The notes under the pieces: model-generated | What the model was told of the DNA's origin: nothing | What the model saw: only the letters and a program-made list of their open reading frames with translations | The model's database searches: none | Program-made: the position numbers and the translations under genes | DNA from: Saccharothrix longispora | GTDB taxonomy: Bacteria > Actinomycetota > Actinomycetes > Mycobacteriales > Pseudonocardiaceae | Assembly: GCF_030852425.1 (NCBI RefSeq) | Contig: NZ_NSDM01000001.1 | Location: 62,001 to 126,000 of the forward strand | Length of the DNA stretch: 64,000 nt | Direction of reading: 5' to 3' | Shown here: piece after piece, positions 8,971 to 19,398 of the stretch | Layout of the letters: each line of letters opens with the position of its first letter | How positions within the stretch are numbered: the first letter of the stretch is position 1

Positions 8971-9261
8971 ATGAACAGCACCGACGCCGCCCCCACCGAC
9001 GCCGGCCACGGCGCCGACCACGACATCGACGCGCTCCGCCAGGAGATCGACCACCTGGACGCCGAGCTGCTGCGGCTGGTCAAGCGGCGGATCGAGATCT
9101 CCAAGATCATCGGCGCGGCGCGGATGGCCGCGGGTGGCACGCGGATCGTGCACAACCGGGAGATCGACGTGCTCAACCGCTACCGGGAACTCGGCCCCGA
9201 GGGCCGCGACCTGGCGATGATCCTGCTCAAGCTCGGTCGTGGGCCGATGGGTCGCCAGTGA
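8971..9261 (+). CDS. Chorismate mutase, AroQ class
   Basis: Converts chorismate to prephenate in Phe/Tyr biosynthesis. The 96-residue all-helical protein matches a single AroQ domain: IDALRQEIDHLDAELLRLV (helix 1, residues about 20-38), the KRRIEISKIIG segment carrying active-site basic residues, and VHNREIDVLNRY with the conserved R/E region. No signal peptide, so it is the cytoplasmic type. ATG start with GAGAGG 8 nt upstream. Its 3' end overlaps the convergent HDAC-like gene by 35 bp. An attenuator-like leader precedes it. Confidence 0.88.
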   Translation: MNSTDAAPTDAGHGADHDIDALRQEIDHLDAELLRLVKRRIEISKIIGAARMAAGGTRIVHNREIDVLNRYRELGPEGRDLAMILLKLGRGPMGRQ

Positions 9262-10324
9262 CCGCACGGGCGAACGCCCAGCCGGTGAGCGCGGACCTGG
9301 CGCGCGCCAGGTCGGCGTCCACCAGCTGGGCGTCGTCCGGCACGTAGGCCAGCGGGTCGTCCAGCAGCTCCAGGCCCAGCAGCCCCTCCACGAGGGCGTG
9401 CAGGCACAGCGCGGCGTACCCGCGCAGGTAGCCGCCCTCCTGGGTGAGCACGGCGGGCAGGCCGAGGCCGGCCACCGCGCCGCCGATCCACCGGTAGCCG
9501 GCGGCGGTCAGGTTGTGCCTGCCGTTCGGGTCGAACGCCGAGCCGTCGAAGCCCGAGGCGCAGACGAGCAGGTCCGCGCCGAACTCCGCGACCGCCGGGA
9601 GCGCCACCTCCTCGAACGCCCGCCGGTAGGCGTGGTCGCCCGCGCCGAGGGACAGCTCGACGTTGACGTTGCCCGGCCCGCTCTCCTCCGGTCCGCCGGT
9701 CTGCGCGTGGTTCGCGCCCCACGGGCCGTGCCGCATGTGGACGGAGACGGTGAGCACGTCCGGTGTGTCGCGGAACACCTCCTGCGTGCCGTTGCCGTGG
9801 TGGACGTCCCAGTCGAGGACGGCGACCCGGCGTCCCGCGCGGCGGGCCGTCTCGGCGACCAGCGCGGCGTTGTTCACCAGGCAGTAGCCGTCCGCCAGGC
9901 CGGGCTGGGCGTGGTGGCCGGGCGGCCGGACCAGCGCGTAGGCCAGGCGCGCCCGCCCCTCGGCGACCGCCTCGTAGGCGGCGAGCGCGGTGCCGGCGGC
10001 GGCCCTGACCGCGTCCCACGAGCCGGGGCCGACGGCCGTGTTGACCTCGACGTTCGTCCGCCGTCGGCAGGCGTCGCGGAGGTACCCCAGGTACTCCGGG
10101 GTGTGCACGCGGGCCAGCTCGTCGTCCCCGGCGAACCGACCGGCCGACCAGGTGAGGTGGCGGGCGACGGGGCCGTGCCGCAGGGCGTGCCGGAACGTGC
10201 GCAGCCGGTCGGCGCTCTCCGGGTGCGGTTCGGGGACGTCGAGCCAGTCCCACTGGCCCGGCAGCTCCCACAGGCCCGAGCCCGGGTCGTGCTCCAGGCA
10301 GGCGTCGTGCCAGAAGACCTCCAC
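9227..10324 (-). CDS. Histone deacetylase-fold hydrolase (class II HDAC/AcuC/acetylpolyamine amidohydrolase family)
   Basis: 365-residue zinc-dependent amidohydrolase family member. Signature elements are [10 protein letters not shown] (catalytic His pair), [12 protein letters not shown] (Asp/His zinc ligands), [10 protein letters not shown], and [15 protein letters not shown] in the position of the family's C-terminal Asp ligand. Substrate cannot be told: acetyl-lysine proteins, acetylpolyamines and related amides are all known in the family. The start is GTG 10324, about 7 nt after TATCCA, so possibly leaderless. The last 35 bases overlap the convergent chorismate mutase gene. Confidence 0.88.
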   Translation of the reverse strand: MEVFWHDACLEHDPGSGLWELPGQWDWLDVPEPHPESADRLRTFRHALRHGPVARHLTWSAGRFAGDDELARVHTPEYLGYLRDACRRRTNVEVNTAVGPGSWDAVRAAAGTALAAYEAVAEGRARLAYALVRPPGHHAQPGLADGYCLVNNAALVAETARRAGRRVAVLDWDVHHGNGTQEVFRDTPDVLTVSVHMRHGPWGANHAQTGGPEESGPGNVNVELSLGAGDHAYRRAFEEVALPAVAEFGADLLVCASGFDGSAFDPNGRHNLTAAGYRWIGGAVAGLGLPAVLTQEGGYLRGYAALCLHALVEGLLGLELLDDPLAYVPDDAQLVDADLARARSALTGWAFARAVTGDPSAHDRA

Positions 10325-10389
10325 GCGACGGTGGATATCAGGGCGATCACGGATGGTCCAGCGGGTTTGGCCGCGGGCACACTGTCCGC

Positions 10390-10707
10390 ATGGGAGTCAT
10401 CGGTCTGATCACGGGCCTCGTCGCGATCCTGGGTGTGCTGGCCGCGCTGGCGCACGACGGCTACCTCGCGATGCTGGGTTCGGCCGCCAAGTCCAAGCGC
10501 GCCGCGGGCGCGCCCATCGCGCAGTACGTCCGGAGCCGGTGGACGCTCGCCGGCGTGACCACGATCATCGCCCTGGTGGGCTTGCTCATCACCTCGGGCG
10601 AGGGGGTGTCCGGCGACGTCATCGGCGCGCTGATCGCGGGTGGCGCGGGCCTGGCCGCCACCAACGCGCTCCAGGGCACCCGGAAGAGGCTCAACAGCGG
10701 GAGCTGA
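10390..10707 (+). CDS. Small two- or three-pass membrane protein, unknown function
   Basis: 105 residues: hydrophobic segment 3-22, a basic/polar loop ([21 protein letters not shown]), then hydrophobic segments at about 53-67 and 75-91, and a short basic tail. No motif recognised. The ATG lies 6 nt after CACACT, a possible -10 box, and lacks a Shine-Dalgarno. It stands alone, divergent from the HDAC-like gene. Confidence 0.6.
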   Translation: MGVIGLITGLVAILGVLAALAHDGYLAMLGSAAKSKRAAGAPIAQYVRSRWTLAGVTTIIALVGLLITSGEGVSGDVIGALIAGGAGLAATNALQGTRKRLNSGS

Positions 10708-10777
10708 GCGACAGACGGCCAAGATTCACTCTTAAGCGTGGCAGTGGTCGTCACAAGGCTGATCCGGTCGGCTCCAC

Positions 10778-10817
10778 GTGGACCCCGCGCCTACGGTGAG
10801 GTGGTCGCGGGGTCCAC
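10778..10817. terminator. 12-bp inverted repeat between the small membrane gene and the signalling island
   Basis: GTGGACCCCGCG (10778-10789) pairs with CGCGGGGTCCAC (10806-10817) around a 16-nt loop. It lies 70 bases after the previous stop and 100 bases before the next start. A terminator is the simplest reading; an operator is possible. Confidence 0.5.
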
Positions 10818-10916
10818 GACATCCCATCCCCGGTGCCCCCGCACGTCACTTGAGCCACACAGGTGAGCTGCCCCTTCCCGGGCGTCCGACCAGGGGGTGG
10901 GAGGGGTCTGCACAAC

Positions 10917-11831
10917 ATGGACATCGGGGAACAGGAGCGGTCGGGCAGGCACCGGGTCGACGACCGGGTGGTGGTCCGGCTGCCCGACGTCGGCGACCCG
11001 CCGTCCGCGGCGGCGCTCTCCCTGCCCGCCCAGCGGGCACGCGACCCGTTCGTCGACACGGACGCGGTGGGCCTGCGGAAGTTCGACATCGGCCTGGTGC
11101 CCGCCTCGGTGACACCGCCGAGGACGTGGCGCCGCGCCGCGTGGTTCGCGGTGCTGTCCTCCGCCGCGGTCCTCGTGGGCCTGGCCGCCGTGGCGTCGGA
11201 GCTCGTCGGGCCGGTCGGTCCCGCGGAGCGCATCGGGATGCCCGGCTACCCGACCGACGTGCCGCTGCTGACGAGGTTCCCGAGCGGCACGCCGTCGACG
11301 GCGGGGACCACGGCCGTCCCCACGCCCGACCGCCGCACCGCCCCCGGTCCGCGCGTGGACGTCCTGCGCACGGGGTCGGGCGACGGCTCCCCGGAGGACC
11401 GCGGCGGCAAGCCCGGCGGCCCGCCCGGCAGCCGCCCCGGGGGCCGCACCCCGGACGTCACCGTCCTCCCGTCCTCCGCGCCCGGCGTCACCACCGTGCC
11501 CGGCGACTCGGCGCCGCTGGTCGACGCCGAGGACGTCGCCACCCTCACGGAGCGGTTCTACGAGGAGGCGGCGCGGAACGCGGGCACCGCCGTCGCGATG
11601 GTGTCGGCGGCGTTCCGGCCGGACGCGCGGGCGCTGCTGGAGCAGCGGTACGCCGACGTGTCGCTGGTCGAGGTGAAGCAGATCAGCGTGGACCCGGCCA
11701 GGGGGACGACGACCAGCACGATCCTGGTGACCCGCGCGGACGGGTCGACGAGCACCGAGCGGTGGGAGCTGGTGTTCACCACCGGCGACGAGCCGCTCAT
11801 CGCCGCCGAGAGGCCCGCCGGGAGCGCCTAG
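10917..11831 (+). CDS. Single-pass membrane protein with extracytoplasmic C-terminal domain (island protein A)
   Basis: 304 residues. A cytoplasmic N-terminal region (1-70) precedes a transmembrane helix (about 73-95), a Pro/Gly/Thr-rich spacer (about 100-200) and a folded C-terminal domain of about 100 residues (FYEEAARNAG... to the end). That domain shows the same alpha-then-beta pattern as the ectodomains of the next protein and of two kinases downstream. ATG 10917 is preferred over an upstream GTG because GGAGGGG lies 10 nt before it. Function unknown; a sensor, scaffold or envelope-stress role is inferred only from context. Confidence 0.7.
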   Translation: MDIGEQERSGRHRVDDRVVVRLPDVGDPPSAAALSLPAQRARDPFVDTDAVGLRKFDIGLVPASVTPPRTWRRAAWFAVLSSAAVLVGLAAVASELVGPVGPAERIGMPGYPTDVPLLTRFPSGTPSTAGTTAVPTPDRRTAPGPRVDVLRTGSGDGSPEDRGGKPGGPPGSRPGGRTPDVTVLPSSAPGVTTVPGDSAPLVDAEDVATLTERFYEEAARNAGTAVAMVSAAFRPDARALLEQRYADVSLVEVKQISVDPARGTTTSTILVTRADGSTSTERWELVFTTGDEPLIAAERPAGSA

Positions 11832-11997
11832 CGGTCGTTCGCGAACGCACAGCGGAACGCCGCTGCGTAGCGCTTCGCCCGATCGAGGGACGACTGTTGG
11901 CCGCTCACCGCCACGAACGGGTGAACTCGTGCGTCGAACTGGCTTTCCGCTGGTCGGGCACGGTACCTGTCTTGCGTCGTCCAGCCGAGGAGTCCCA

Positions 11998-12774
11998 GTG
12001 CAGCGCTCCACGACGAGCGGTCGCAGGCACAGCCGCGCGGGCTCGGTGTCCGTCGCCGAGCTCATCAGGAAGCAGCCCGCGCCGGTGCGCACCCCCTCAC
12101 CCGGTCGGGCCGCCGCGCACGGTCCGGTGACCGCCCAGGTGACCGACCCGCCCGTCCCGGGACCGCGCCCGTCGGACCGGCGGGGCAGACGGGCGCGGCT
12201 CGTCGGCGTGGCCGCCGGTGCGGCGCTGGTGCTGGCCTCGGTGGCCGCCGCCTCGCTGCTGGCGGCCCACCGCGAAGCCGGCCCGGACGAGCCGCGCGTC
12301 GAGGCGCCCGGGCCGATCAGCGGTGCGTCCGCGCTGCGCCCCGACGTGCTGGCGGAGCGCCTGGGCGCGAACCGGCCCGACGGGCTCCCGCTCGGCGCGT
12401 CCCCGGTCGCCGACGACGTGCCGTCGCCGCTGGGGGAGGGCGTGCACGCGATCCTGCCGACCGGGCCGAAGCCGCAGGTGGACGCGGTCCGCACGTTCTT
12501 CGAGCTGCTGCCCTCGAAGCCCGTCGACGCCTCGCGGCTGCTGTCGCCGGACCTGCTGGGCGACAGCGCCCGGGAGTTCGTGGCGGCGTGGCGCGGCGTG
12601 CGGGCGATCACGATCGAGTCGACCAGCCTGCGCCCCGACGGCACGGTCCTCGCCGTGGTGTCCATGCAGGAGAGCGGCGGTGACTGGATGCGGGTCGAGC
12701 AGCTGTTCCGGCTGACCGACACCACGGTCCCGCAGATCGTCCACGCGGAGGTCCTGTCCGCACAGCGAAAATGA
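11998..12774 (+). CDS. Single-pass membrane protein with NTF2-like-looking ectodomain (island protein B)
   Basis: 258 residues. A short cytoplasmic motif SVSVAELI lies at residues 16-23, then a Pro-rich basic region, a transmembrane helix (about 69-91), a linker and a C-terminal domain (about 160-258) beginning FFELLPSKPVDASRLL. The ectodomain resembles those of the kinases at 15646 (YYQLLP...) and 19834 (HYEVLP...). The start is GTG 11998 with GAGGAG 5 nt upstream. Part of a same-strand run with proteins A and C and two kinases. No enzymatic motif is visible. Confidence 0.7.
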   Translation: MQRSTTSGRRHSRAGSVSVAELIRKQPAPVRTPSPGRAAAHGPVTAQVTDPPVPGPRPSDRRGRRARLVGVAAGAALVLASVAAASLLAAHREAGPDEPRVEAPGPISGASALRPDVLAERLGANRPDGLPLGASPVADDVPSPLGEGVHAILPTGPKPQVDAVRTFFELLPSKPVDASRLLSPDLLGDSAREFVAAWRGVRAITIESTSLRPDGTVLAVVSMQESGGDWMRVEQLFRLTDTTVPQIVHAEVLSAQRK

Positions 12775-12932
12775 CCGTGCGTGACGATCCGTCGCGCTCG
12801 ATTGACACTGCGTGCATGTCAACTGTGTTTATGTGTCGGACTTCCCCCAAAGGGGTTACGAACTCGGTCACGATTCGGTATCCATGTCCCGGTCAGTAGC
12901 GCAACGCACTCCACCGGGAGAGGTGTCCAGCG

Positions 12933-13817
12933 GTGTCGAACGACGACAAACGCCGTCGATTGGATGGTGATTCGACGGCGAAGCTGTCGGTCGCCGACCT
13001 GATCGCGCGGCGTGAGGCGGAGACGCAGCCGATCCCGAGGATCACCGAGGACCTACCCGCGAGCGGGTCCGAGGAGACGGTGCGCTTCACGCCCACCACC
13101 AACCTCTCCGGCCGGGAACTGCACGTCACCGAGCTGCTCAAGCGCGAGGGACGGGCCGGCGAGGAGGAGCGCGGCGGCGGGTTCTCCGTGCCGAAGATCG
13201 TCGCGATGGCCGGTGGTGGCGTGGTGCTCGCCGGCACCGTCGCGTTCAGCGCCACCAACCTGCTCTCGTCGCCGGACGAGCGACCGCCGGCGGAGGTGCG
13301 CTTCGACGCCCGCCCGGCCGCCCGGGCCACGAACACGCTCACCAAGGACCTCGGCGCGGCCGCCGCCAAGCAGCAGGAGACGCAGCAGGCGCAGGTCGAG
13401 ACCACGACCACCACGCCGGAGCCGACGACCACCCGGCGCCCGCAGCGCACCCAGCAGCAGGCGCCGAGGCAGACCACCGCGCAGGAGCAGGCCCCGTCGA
13501 CCGCGGAGCAGGCGCCGACCGCCGACACCGAGCGGACGACCACGCCGCCGCCGAGCACCGGCACGACGACGCCCGCGCCGCCGAGCAGCAGCACCCCGCC
13601 GACCTCGCCGACCTCGTCGTCCACCGCGCCGCCCTCCTCGGACGCGAGCACGCCGCCGTCCTCCGCGCAGCCGTCCCCGACCCCGCCCTCCTCGACCCCG
13701 CCCTCCTCGACCCCGCCCTCCTCCAGCACGCCGTCCGGCGGCATCGGGGTCGGCCTCGACCTGGGCGGCCTGCTCGACCCGATCGGCGGCTTCGACTTCT
13801 TCGCGCCGGGGAACTGA
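12933..13817 (+). CDS. Single-pass membrane protein with Thr/Pro/Ser-rich extracellular tail (island protein C)
   Basis: 294 residues. The cytoplasmic part carries LSVADLIARREAE (about 18-30), closely similar to the SVAELI motif of protein B, and a second related element HVTELLKRE (64-72). One transmembrane helix (about 86-109) follows, then a roughly 170-residue Thr/Pro/Ser/Gln-rich stalk and a hydrophobic Gly/Leu/Phe C-terminus (GVGLDLGGLLDPIGGFDFF). GTG 12933 follows the weak purine-rich stretch GGGAGAGG. Such stalks span the cell wall; no function is known. Intragenic 15-bp repeats encode TPPSS. Confidence 0.7.
   Translation: MSNDDKRRRLDGDSTAKLSVADLIARREAETQPIPRITEDLPASGSEETVRFTPTTNLSGRELHVTELLKREGRAGEEERGGGFSVPKIVAMAGGGVVLAGTVAFSATNLLSSPDERPPAEVRFDARPAARATNTLTKDLGAAAAKQQETQQAQVETTTTTPEPTTTRRPQRTQQQAPRQTTAQEQAPSTAEQAPTADTERTTTPPPSTGTTTPAPPSSSTPPTSPTSSSTAPPSSDASTPPSSAQPSPTPPSSTPPSSTPPSSSTPSGGIGVGLDLGGLLDPIGGFDFFAPGN
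13681..13725 (+). repeat. 15-bp tandem repeat encoding TPPSS, three copies
   Basis: CCCCGCCCTCCTCGA at 13681-13695 and 13696-13710, with a one-base variant at 13711-13725, in the stalk of island protein C. Repeat number may vary between strains. Confidence 0.8.
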
Positions 13818-14181
13818 TCGCTCCACGCACGCCACGGGTCGACCCGGGACACCCGGGTGGGCCGTTCGGCGTGCCCCGGTCGCGCGTCCGGCGCGGCTCC
13901 GCGGCGGTTGGGCCGTTCGGCCCCAATGTGCGCGGTCTTCGCGGGAACGCCCCCCGCCGGACGCCCTCATCGGGTATCCCTTCCCGGTCACCCCTCCACG
14001 GGCGTCGTCCCGGCGCGGGTGACCCGCACAACGGTGCGAAAGCCGTCGTCACGACCGGGGTAGGCTCTGCGGGCGAGCGGTGGCCTAGCCTGTTCCGCGC
14101 ACCGACCCGCACGACGAGGAGCCCCAGCGTGAGACCAGCTGCCCTTGCCGCGGCCACGCAGCGCCCCAGCGAGGTGGTCCG
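13818..14181. other. 364-bp intergenic region between island protein C and the first kinase
   Basis: No gene. ACCCGGG (13842-13848) and CCCGGGT (13852-13858) form a small hairpin that may terminate the upstream gene. GGGCCGTTCGG occurs twice, near 13859 and 13911; the second copy lies in a TTGGGCCG...GGCCCCAA inverted repeat. A promoter for the kinase is expected near the TAGGCT and TAGCCT motifs around 14060-14095. Confidence 0.5.
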
Positions 14182-15540
<1,359 letters not shown>

Positions 15541-15645
15541 ACCTCGTATGGTGTGCGTCGAACCCAATCGGGTGATGCACCGTTCTTGTCCTAGTGGCGT
15601 CCGGTCGTTCGCCACAGAAGTCCTAGCACTTACTGGGAGCACGCC

Positions 15646-17271
15646 GTGACCGACGATGGCCGCCTGGTTGCCGGCCGCTACCGACTTGGCCAGCGGATCG
15701 GCAGCGGTGCGATGGGCATCGTCTGGCAGGCGCACGACGAGCGCCTGCACCGCACCGTCGCCGTGAAGCAGCTGCTGCTCCAGCCGGGGCTCGCGGAAGC
15801 CGACACGGACGAGGCGAAGCGCCGCGCGATGCGCGAGGGCCGGATCGCGGCCCGCCTCCAGCACCCGCACGCCATCGCGGTGTACGACGTGGCGGAGGAC
15901 GACGGCCAGCCGTGGCTGGTGATGGAGTACCTGCCGTCCAAGAGCCTGTCCACGGTGCTGTCGGAGCGCGGCACGCTGCCGCCCCGCGACGTGGCCTCGA
16001 TCGGGCAGCAGGTGGCGTCGGCGCTCGCCGCCGCGCACAACGCGGGCATCGTGCACCGCGACATCAAGCCCGGCAACATCCTCCTCGGCAACGAGGGCAC
16101 GGTGAAGATCACCGACTTCGGCATCTCCCGGGCCACCGGCGACGTCACGGTCACCGCGACCGGCATGCTCGCCGGCACCCCGGCGTACCTCGCCCCCGAG
16201 GTGGCCAAGGGCTACGACCCCGGCCCGCCGTCGGACGTGTTCTCGCTGGGCTCGACGCTGTACGCGGCGATCGAGGGCATGCCGCCGTTCGGCCTGAACG
16301 AGAACACCATCGCGCTGCTGCACCAGGTGGCGTCCGGCAAGGTCGTGCCGCCGAAGCAGGCCGGTCCGCTGACGGCGCTGCTGATGCGCCTGCTGCGCGC
16401 CGAGCCGGAGGACCGGCCGACGATGGCCGAGGCGCGCGAGGCGCTGGCGGCGGTGGCCGCGGGCCGGGCCGCCCCGGACTTCCCGATGCCGATGCCGCAG
16501 AGCCACCCGCCGTCGTGGCAGGGCTCGCCCGTGCAGGCGCCGCCCGCCGCGGCGACCCGCGCGATGACGCCCGCGTCGGGCATCCCCCAGGGTCACCAGA
16601 ACGGGTCGCCCGCCGCGACGCGCGTGGCGCCCGCCGTGCAGTCCCCGCCGCCCGTGCAGCAGCAGGCCCGGCCCGCGGCGTACATCCCGCCGCCGGACCG
16701 CCCGCGCGGCGCGTCGAGACCGGCCGGCCGCGGTGGCGCGCTCAAGAGCAAGCGCTCCACCGTGATCACCGCGCTCGCCATCGCGGGCGCGGCCACCGCG
16801 GGCATCCTGCTGGCCAGCCTGATGTCGGGCGGCGACGACCCCGGCAACCACGCGGCCACGAACACGTCGACCACCGCGCCCGCCGCGGGCGGCGAGCCGT
16901 CGACGACGTCGACGAAGAAGGCGCCGGGACCGCCCGCCACCTACACCAGCGCGCCGACGGAGCAGGACCAGGAGCGGACGGTCCGCGAGTACTACCAGCT
17001 GCTGCCGGTGGACCTCGACGCCAGCTGGGGCCGGCTGGCCCAGCCCATGAAGGACGCCAAGGGCGGCTTCGAGGGCTACAAGAGCTGGTGGAACCAGTTC
17101 GAGACGGTCGAGCTGACGGGCGTGCGGCGGAACTCCGACTTCGCCTACGAGGTCGAGCTGACCTTCACCACGAAGAGCGGCCAGCAGGTCGTGGAGCGCA
17201 AGCTGATCGTGCTCCAGTGGGCGCAGCAGAGCCTGTTCATCTCCAACGAGCAGGACCTCGGCCGGTCCTAG
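15646..17271 (+). CDS. PknB-type transmembrane Ser/Thr protein kinase with globular ectodomain (kinase 2)
   Basis: 541 residues. The kinase domain has K41, HRD D139, DFG 157-159 and the activation segment GMLAGTPAYLAPE. A Pro/Gln/Ala-rich juxtamembrane stretch (about 275-365) leads to a transmembrane helix (371-393), a Thr-rich spacer and a roughly 100-residue ectodomain starting VREYYQLLPVDLDASW. The ectodomain resembles those of island proteins A and B and kinase 3. GTG start. Its last 4 bases overlap the convergent LysR gene. The ligand is unknown; the small alpha+beta ectodomain may sense a wall or extracellular signal. Confidence 0.93.
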   Translation: MTDDGRLVAGRYRLGQRIGSGAMGIVWQAHDERLHRTVAVKQLLLQPGLAEADTDEAKRRAMREGRIAARLQHPHAIAVYDVAEDDGQPWLVMEYLPSKSLSTVLSERGTLPPRDVASIGQQVASALAAAHNAGIVHRDIKPGNILLGNEGTVKITDFGISRATGDVTVTATGMLAGTPAYLAPEVAKGYDPGPPSDVFSLGSTLYAAIEGMPPFGLNENTIALLHQVASGKVVPPKQAGPLTALLMRLLRAEPEDRPTMAEAREALAAVAAGRAAPDFPMPMPQSHPPSWQGSPVQAPPAAATRAMTPASGIPQGHQNGSPAATRVAPAVQSPPPVQQQARPAAYIPPPDRPRGASRPAGRGGALKSKRSTVITALAIAGAATAGILLASLMSGGDDPGNHAATNTSTTAPAAGGEPSTTSTKKAPGPPATYTSAPTEQDQERTVREYYQLLPVDLDASWGRLAQPMKDAKGGFEGYKSWWNQFETVELTGVRRNSDFAYEVELTFTTKSGQQVVERKLIVLQWAQQSLFISNEQDLGRS

Positions 17272-18215
17272 GCGGTAGTAGCGGCTCCCCGGGGCGCCGT
17301 CCCCTGGAGCGCCGTCCCCTGGGTGGCCGCCGCGGCCCGCAGCGCCTCCAGCAGGCTGTCCACGGCGGGCGAGCCGACGGCGTCCTCGCGCGCGGCCGCG
17401 CAGATCGTCCTGGTCGGTTCGGGGCGGCGCAGCCTGCGCACCACCACGCCGGGGTGCACGACGCCCAGGCTGAGCTTGGGCACGATGGTCACGCCGAGCC
17501 CGGCCGCGACGAAGCCCTGCGCGGTCGGGTAGTCGTCGGCCTCCACCACCACGGTGGGCGCGAACCCGGCTCCCGCGCACGCGTCGAGCACGATGCCGCG
17601 GCACGGCCCCGGCGGCACGACGGCGTCCACCCACGGCTCCCCGGCCAGGTCCGCGAGGTCCAGCACGCGCTTGCGGGCCAGCTCGTGCCCGCGCGGCAGC
17701 ACGGCCAGGTACGGGTCGTCGAGCAGGTGCACGAGGCGCACGCCGCGCGTCGGCTCGTCGGCCGCGTGGCTCACCACGACGGCCACGTCGGCCCGCCCGG
17801 CCGCCACCTCGACCGCGGGGTCGTCGGGCTCGGTGAGCTTGAGGTCGAGCGCCACGTCGGGGCGGGCGGTGCGGAACGCGGCCACGGCGGGCGGCACGAG
17901 CGCCGCTCCCGCGGTGGCGAAGTACCGCACGCGCAACCGGCCCGTGCGGCCCGCGCGCAGGTCGGCCAGGGCCGCCTCGGCCTCGACGAGCCGGTCGGCG
18001 ATGCGGGCGGCGTGCTCGGTGAGCACCCGGCCCGCCGTGGTGGGCCGCACGCCGCGCCCGACGCGGTCGAGCAGCGGCAGCCCCGCCTCCCTCTCCAGGG
18101 CCGCCACCTGCTGGCTGACGGCCGAGGGCGTGTACCCGAGGTTCTCCGCGGCGGCGGTGATGGAGCCGGTGGAGACCACGGCCCGGAGCACCTGCATGCG
18201 TCGTACGTCCAACAT
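17268..18215 (-). CDS. LysR-family transcriptional regulator
   Basis: 315 residues: N-terminal winged HTH (LRAVVSTGSITAAAENLGYTPSAVSQQVAALE, about 10-42) and a C-terminal effector-binding domain from about residue 90. The ATG start lies 6 nt after TAGCGT, suggesting a leaderless transcript. It is divergent, by 81 bp, from an EamA transporter that it probably controls, as is usual for LysR genes. The ligand is unknown. Confidence 0.92.
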   Translation of the reverse strand: MLDVRRMQVLRAVVSTGSITAAAENLGYTPSAVSQQVAALEREAGLPLLDRVGRGVRPTTAGRVLTEHAARIADRLVEAEAALADLRAGRTGRLRVRYFATAGAALVPPAVAAFRTARPDVALDLKLTEPDDPAVEVAAGRADVAVVVSHAADEPTRGVRLVHLLDDPYLAVLPRGHELARKRVLDLADLAGEPWVDAVVPPGPCRGIVLDACAGAGFAPTVVVEADDYPTAQGFVAAGLGVTIVPKLSLGVVHPGVVVRRLRRPEPTRTICAAAREDAVGSPAVDSLLEALRAAAATQGTALQGTAPRGAATTA

Positions 18216-18296
18216 GCCACCACGCTACAGCTCTGCTTAAGCGTCGTGCAGTTCTCTTCACTTGTGCTGATGCTTCGCGTGGCTCAGGGTTGACCC

Positions 18297-19214
18297 GTGA
18301 ACAGACCCGGCACGCTGATCAGGATGGGCGTCCTCGCCCTGCTGTGGGGCTCCAGCTTCCTGTGGATCAAGATCGCCCTCACCGGCCTGTCGCCGGTCCA
18401 GATCGCCCTGGCGCGCACGGTCCTGGGCGCGGGCGTCCTGGTGGTGCTGCTCCGGGTCGGCGGTCGGCGGCTGTCGCGGGACCGGGCGGTGTGGGGCCAC
18501 CTGGCGCTCGCCGCGGTGTTCGGCAACGTCGTCCCGTTCGTGCTGTTCGCGGTCGGCGAGCAGACCGTGGACTCCGGCGTGGCGGGCGTGCTGAACGCCA
18601 CCACTCCGCTGTGGGCGCTGGCGATCGGCCTGGTGCTGGGCACGGAGCGCGGCGGCGGCGCGGTGCGGTTCGTCGGCCTCGCGCTCGGTTTCGCGGGCAC
18701 GCTGCTCATCTTCGCGCCGTGGGAGCGGGCCGGCCTGGCGAGCTGGGGTGCGCTGGCGTGCCTGCTGGCCGCCGCCTCGTACGCGGTCTCCTACAGCTAC
18801 GTGGGCCGCACGGTGGCCGGGCGCGGCTCCACGCCCCTCCAGCTCTCCGCCACGCAGCTCGTGGCCGCCTCCGGGCTCACCGCGCTCGTCGTGCCCGCGG
18901 GCGGCCTCCAGCCGGTGCACCTCGACTGGCGGCCGCTGGTCGCCGTGGCCGTCCTGGGCGTGTTCGGCACCGGCGTCGCGTTCGCCCTCAACTACCGGCT
19001 CATCCAGGACGTGGGCGCGACCGACGCCACGACGGTGGGCTACCTGCTGCCGGTGGTCTCCGTGCTGCTCGGCGCGGCGTTCCTCGGCGAGGCGCTCGAC
19101 GCGCGGGTGGTGCTCGGCATGGTGGTCGTGCTCGTGGGCGTCGCGCTGACCCGGAAGCGGCGCGCCCCGGCGCCCGGCGCGCCGATCCGGGAGTTGGCGA
19201 CTACGCTCAAGTGA
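18297..19214 (+). CDS. EamA/DMT-family transporter (10 TM)
   Basis: 305 residues with two EamA repeats of about five helices each: MGVLALLWGSSFLWIKIAL begins the first, and SWGALACLLAAASYAVSYSY the second. This drug/metabolite superfamily exports amino acids, metabolites or drugs; the substrate is not predictable. Start GTG 18297. Paired with the divergent LysR gene, which likely senses the exported compound. Confidence 0.9.
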   Translation: MNRPGTLIRMGVLALLWGSSFLWIKIALTGLSPVQIALARTVLGAGVLVVLLRVGGRRLSRDRAVWGHLALAAVFGNVVPFVLFAVGEQTVDSGVAGVLNATTPLWALAIGLVLGTERGGGAVRFVGLALGFAGTLLIFAPWERAGLASWGALACLLAAASYAVSYSYVGRTVAGRGSTPLQLSATQLVAASGLTALVVPAGGLQPVHLDWRPLVAVAVLGVFGTGVAFALNYRLIQDVGATDATTVGYLLPVVSVLLGAAFLGEALDARVVLGMVVVLVGVALTRKRRAPAPGAPIRELATTLK

Positions 19215-19398
19215 CCAGGGATAACGCTGGGTTACCCGCCGGTATGAGCCAGTTGGGACACCCGTCCTGGGCAAACGGGTGGACTTGAGACGCAGGTCTC
19301 CCCCGATCGCGTGGTGTTCAGGCGAAGCACGTCCCGATTCGCCCCCTCGGACGTCTCTTCTCATGAAAGGGATGGACGTCGAAGGGAACCCCAGGGAC

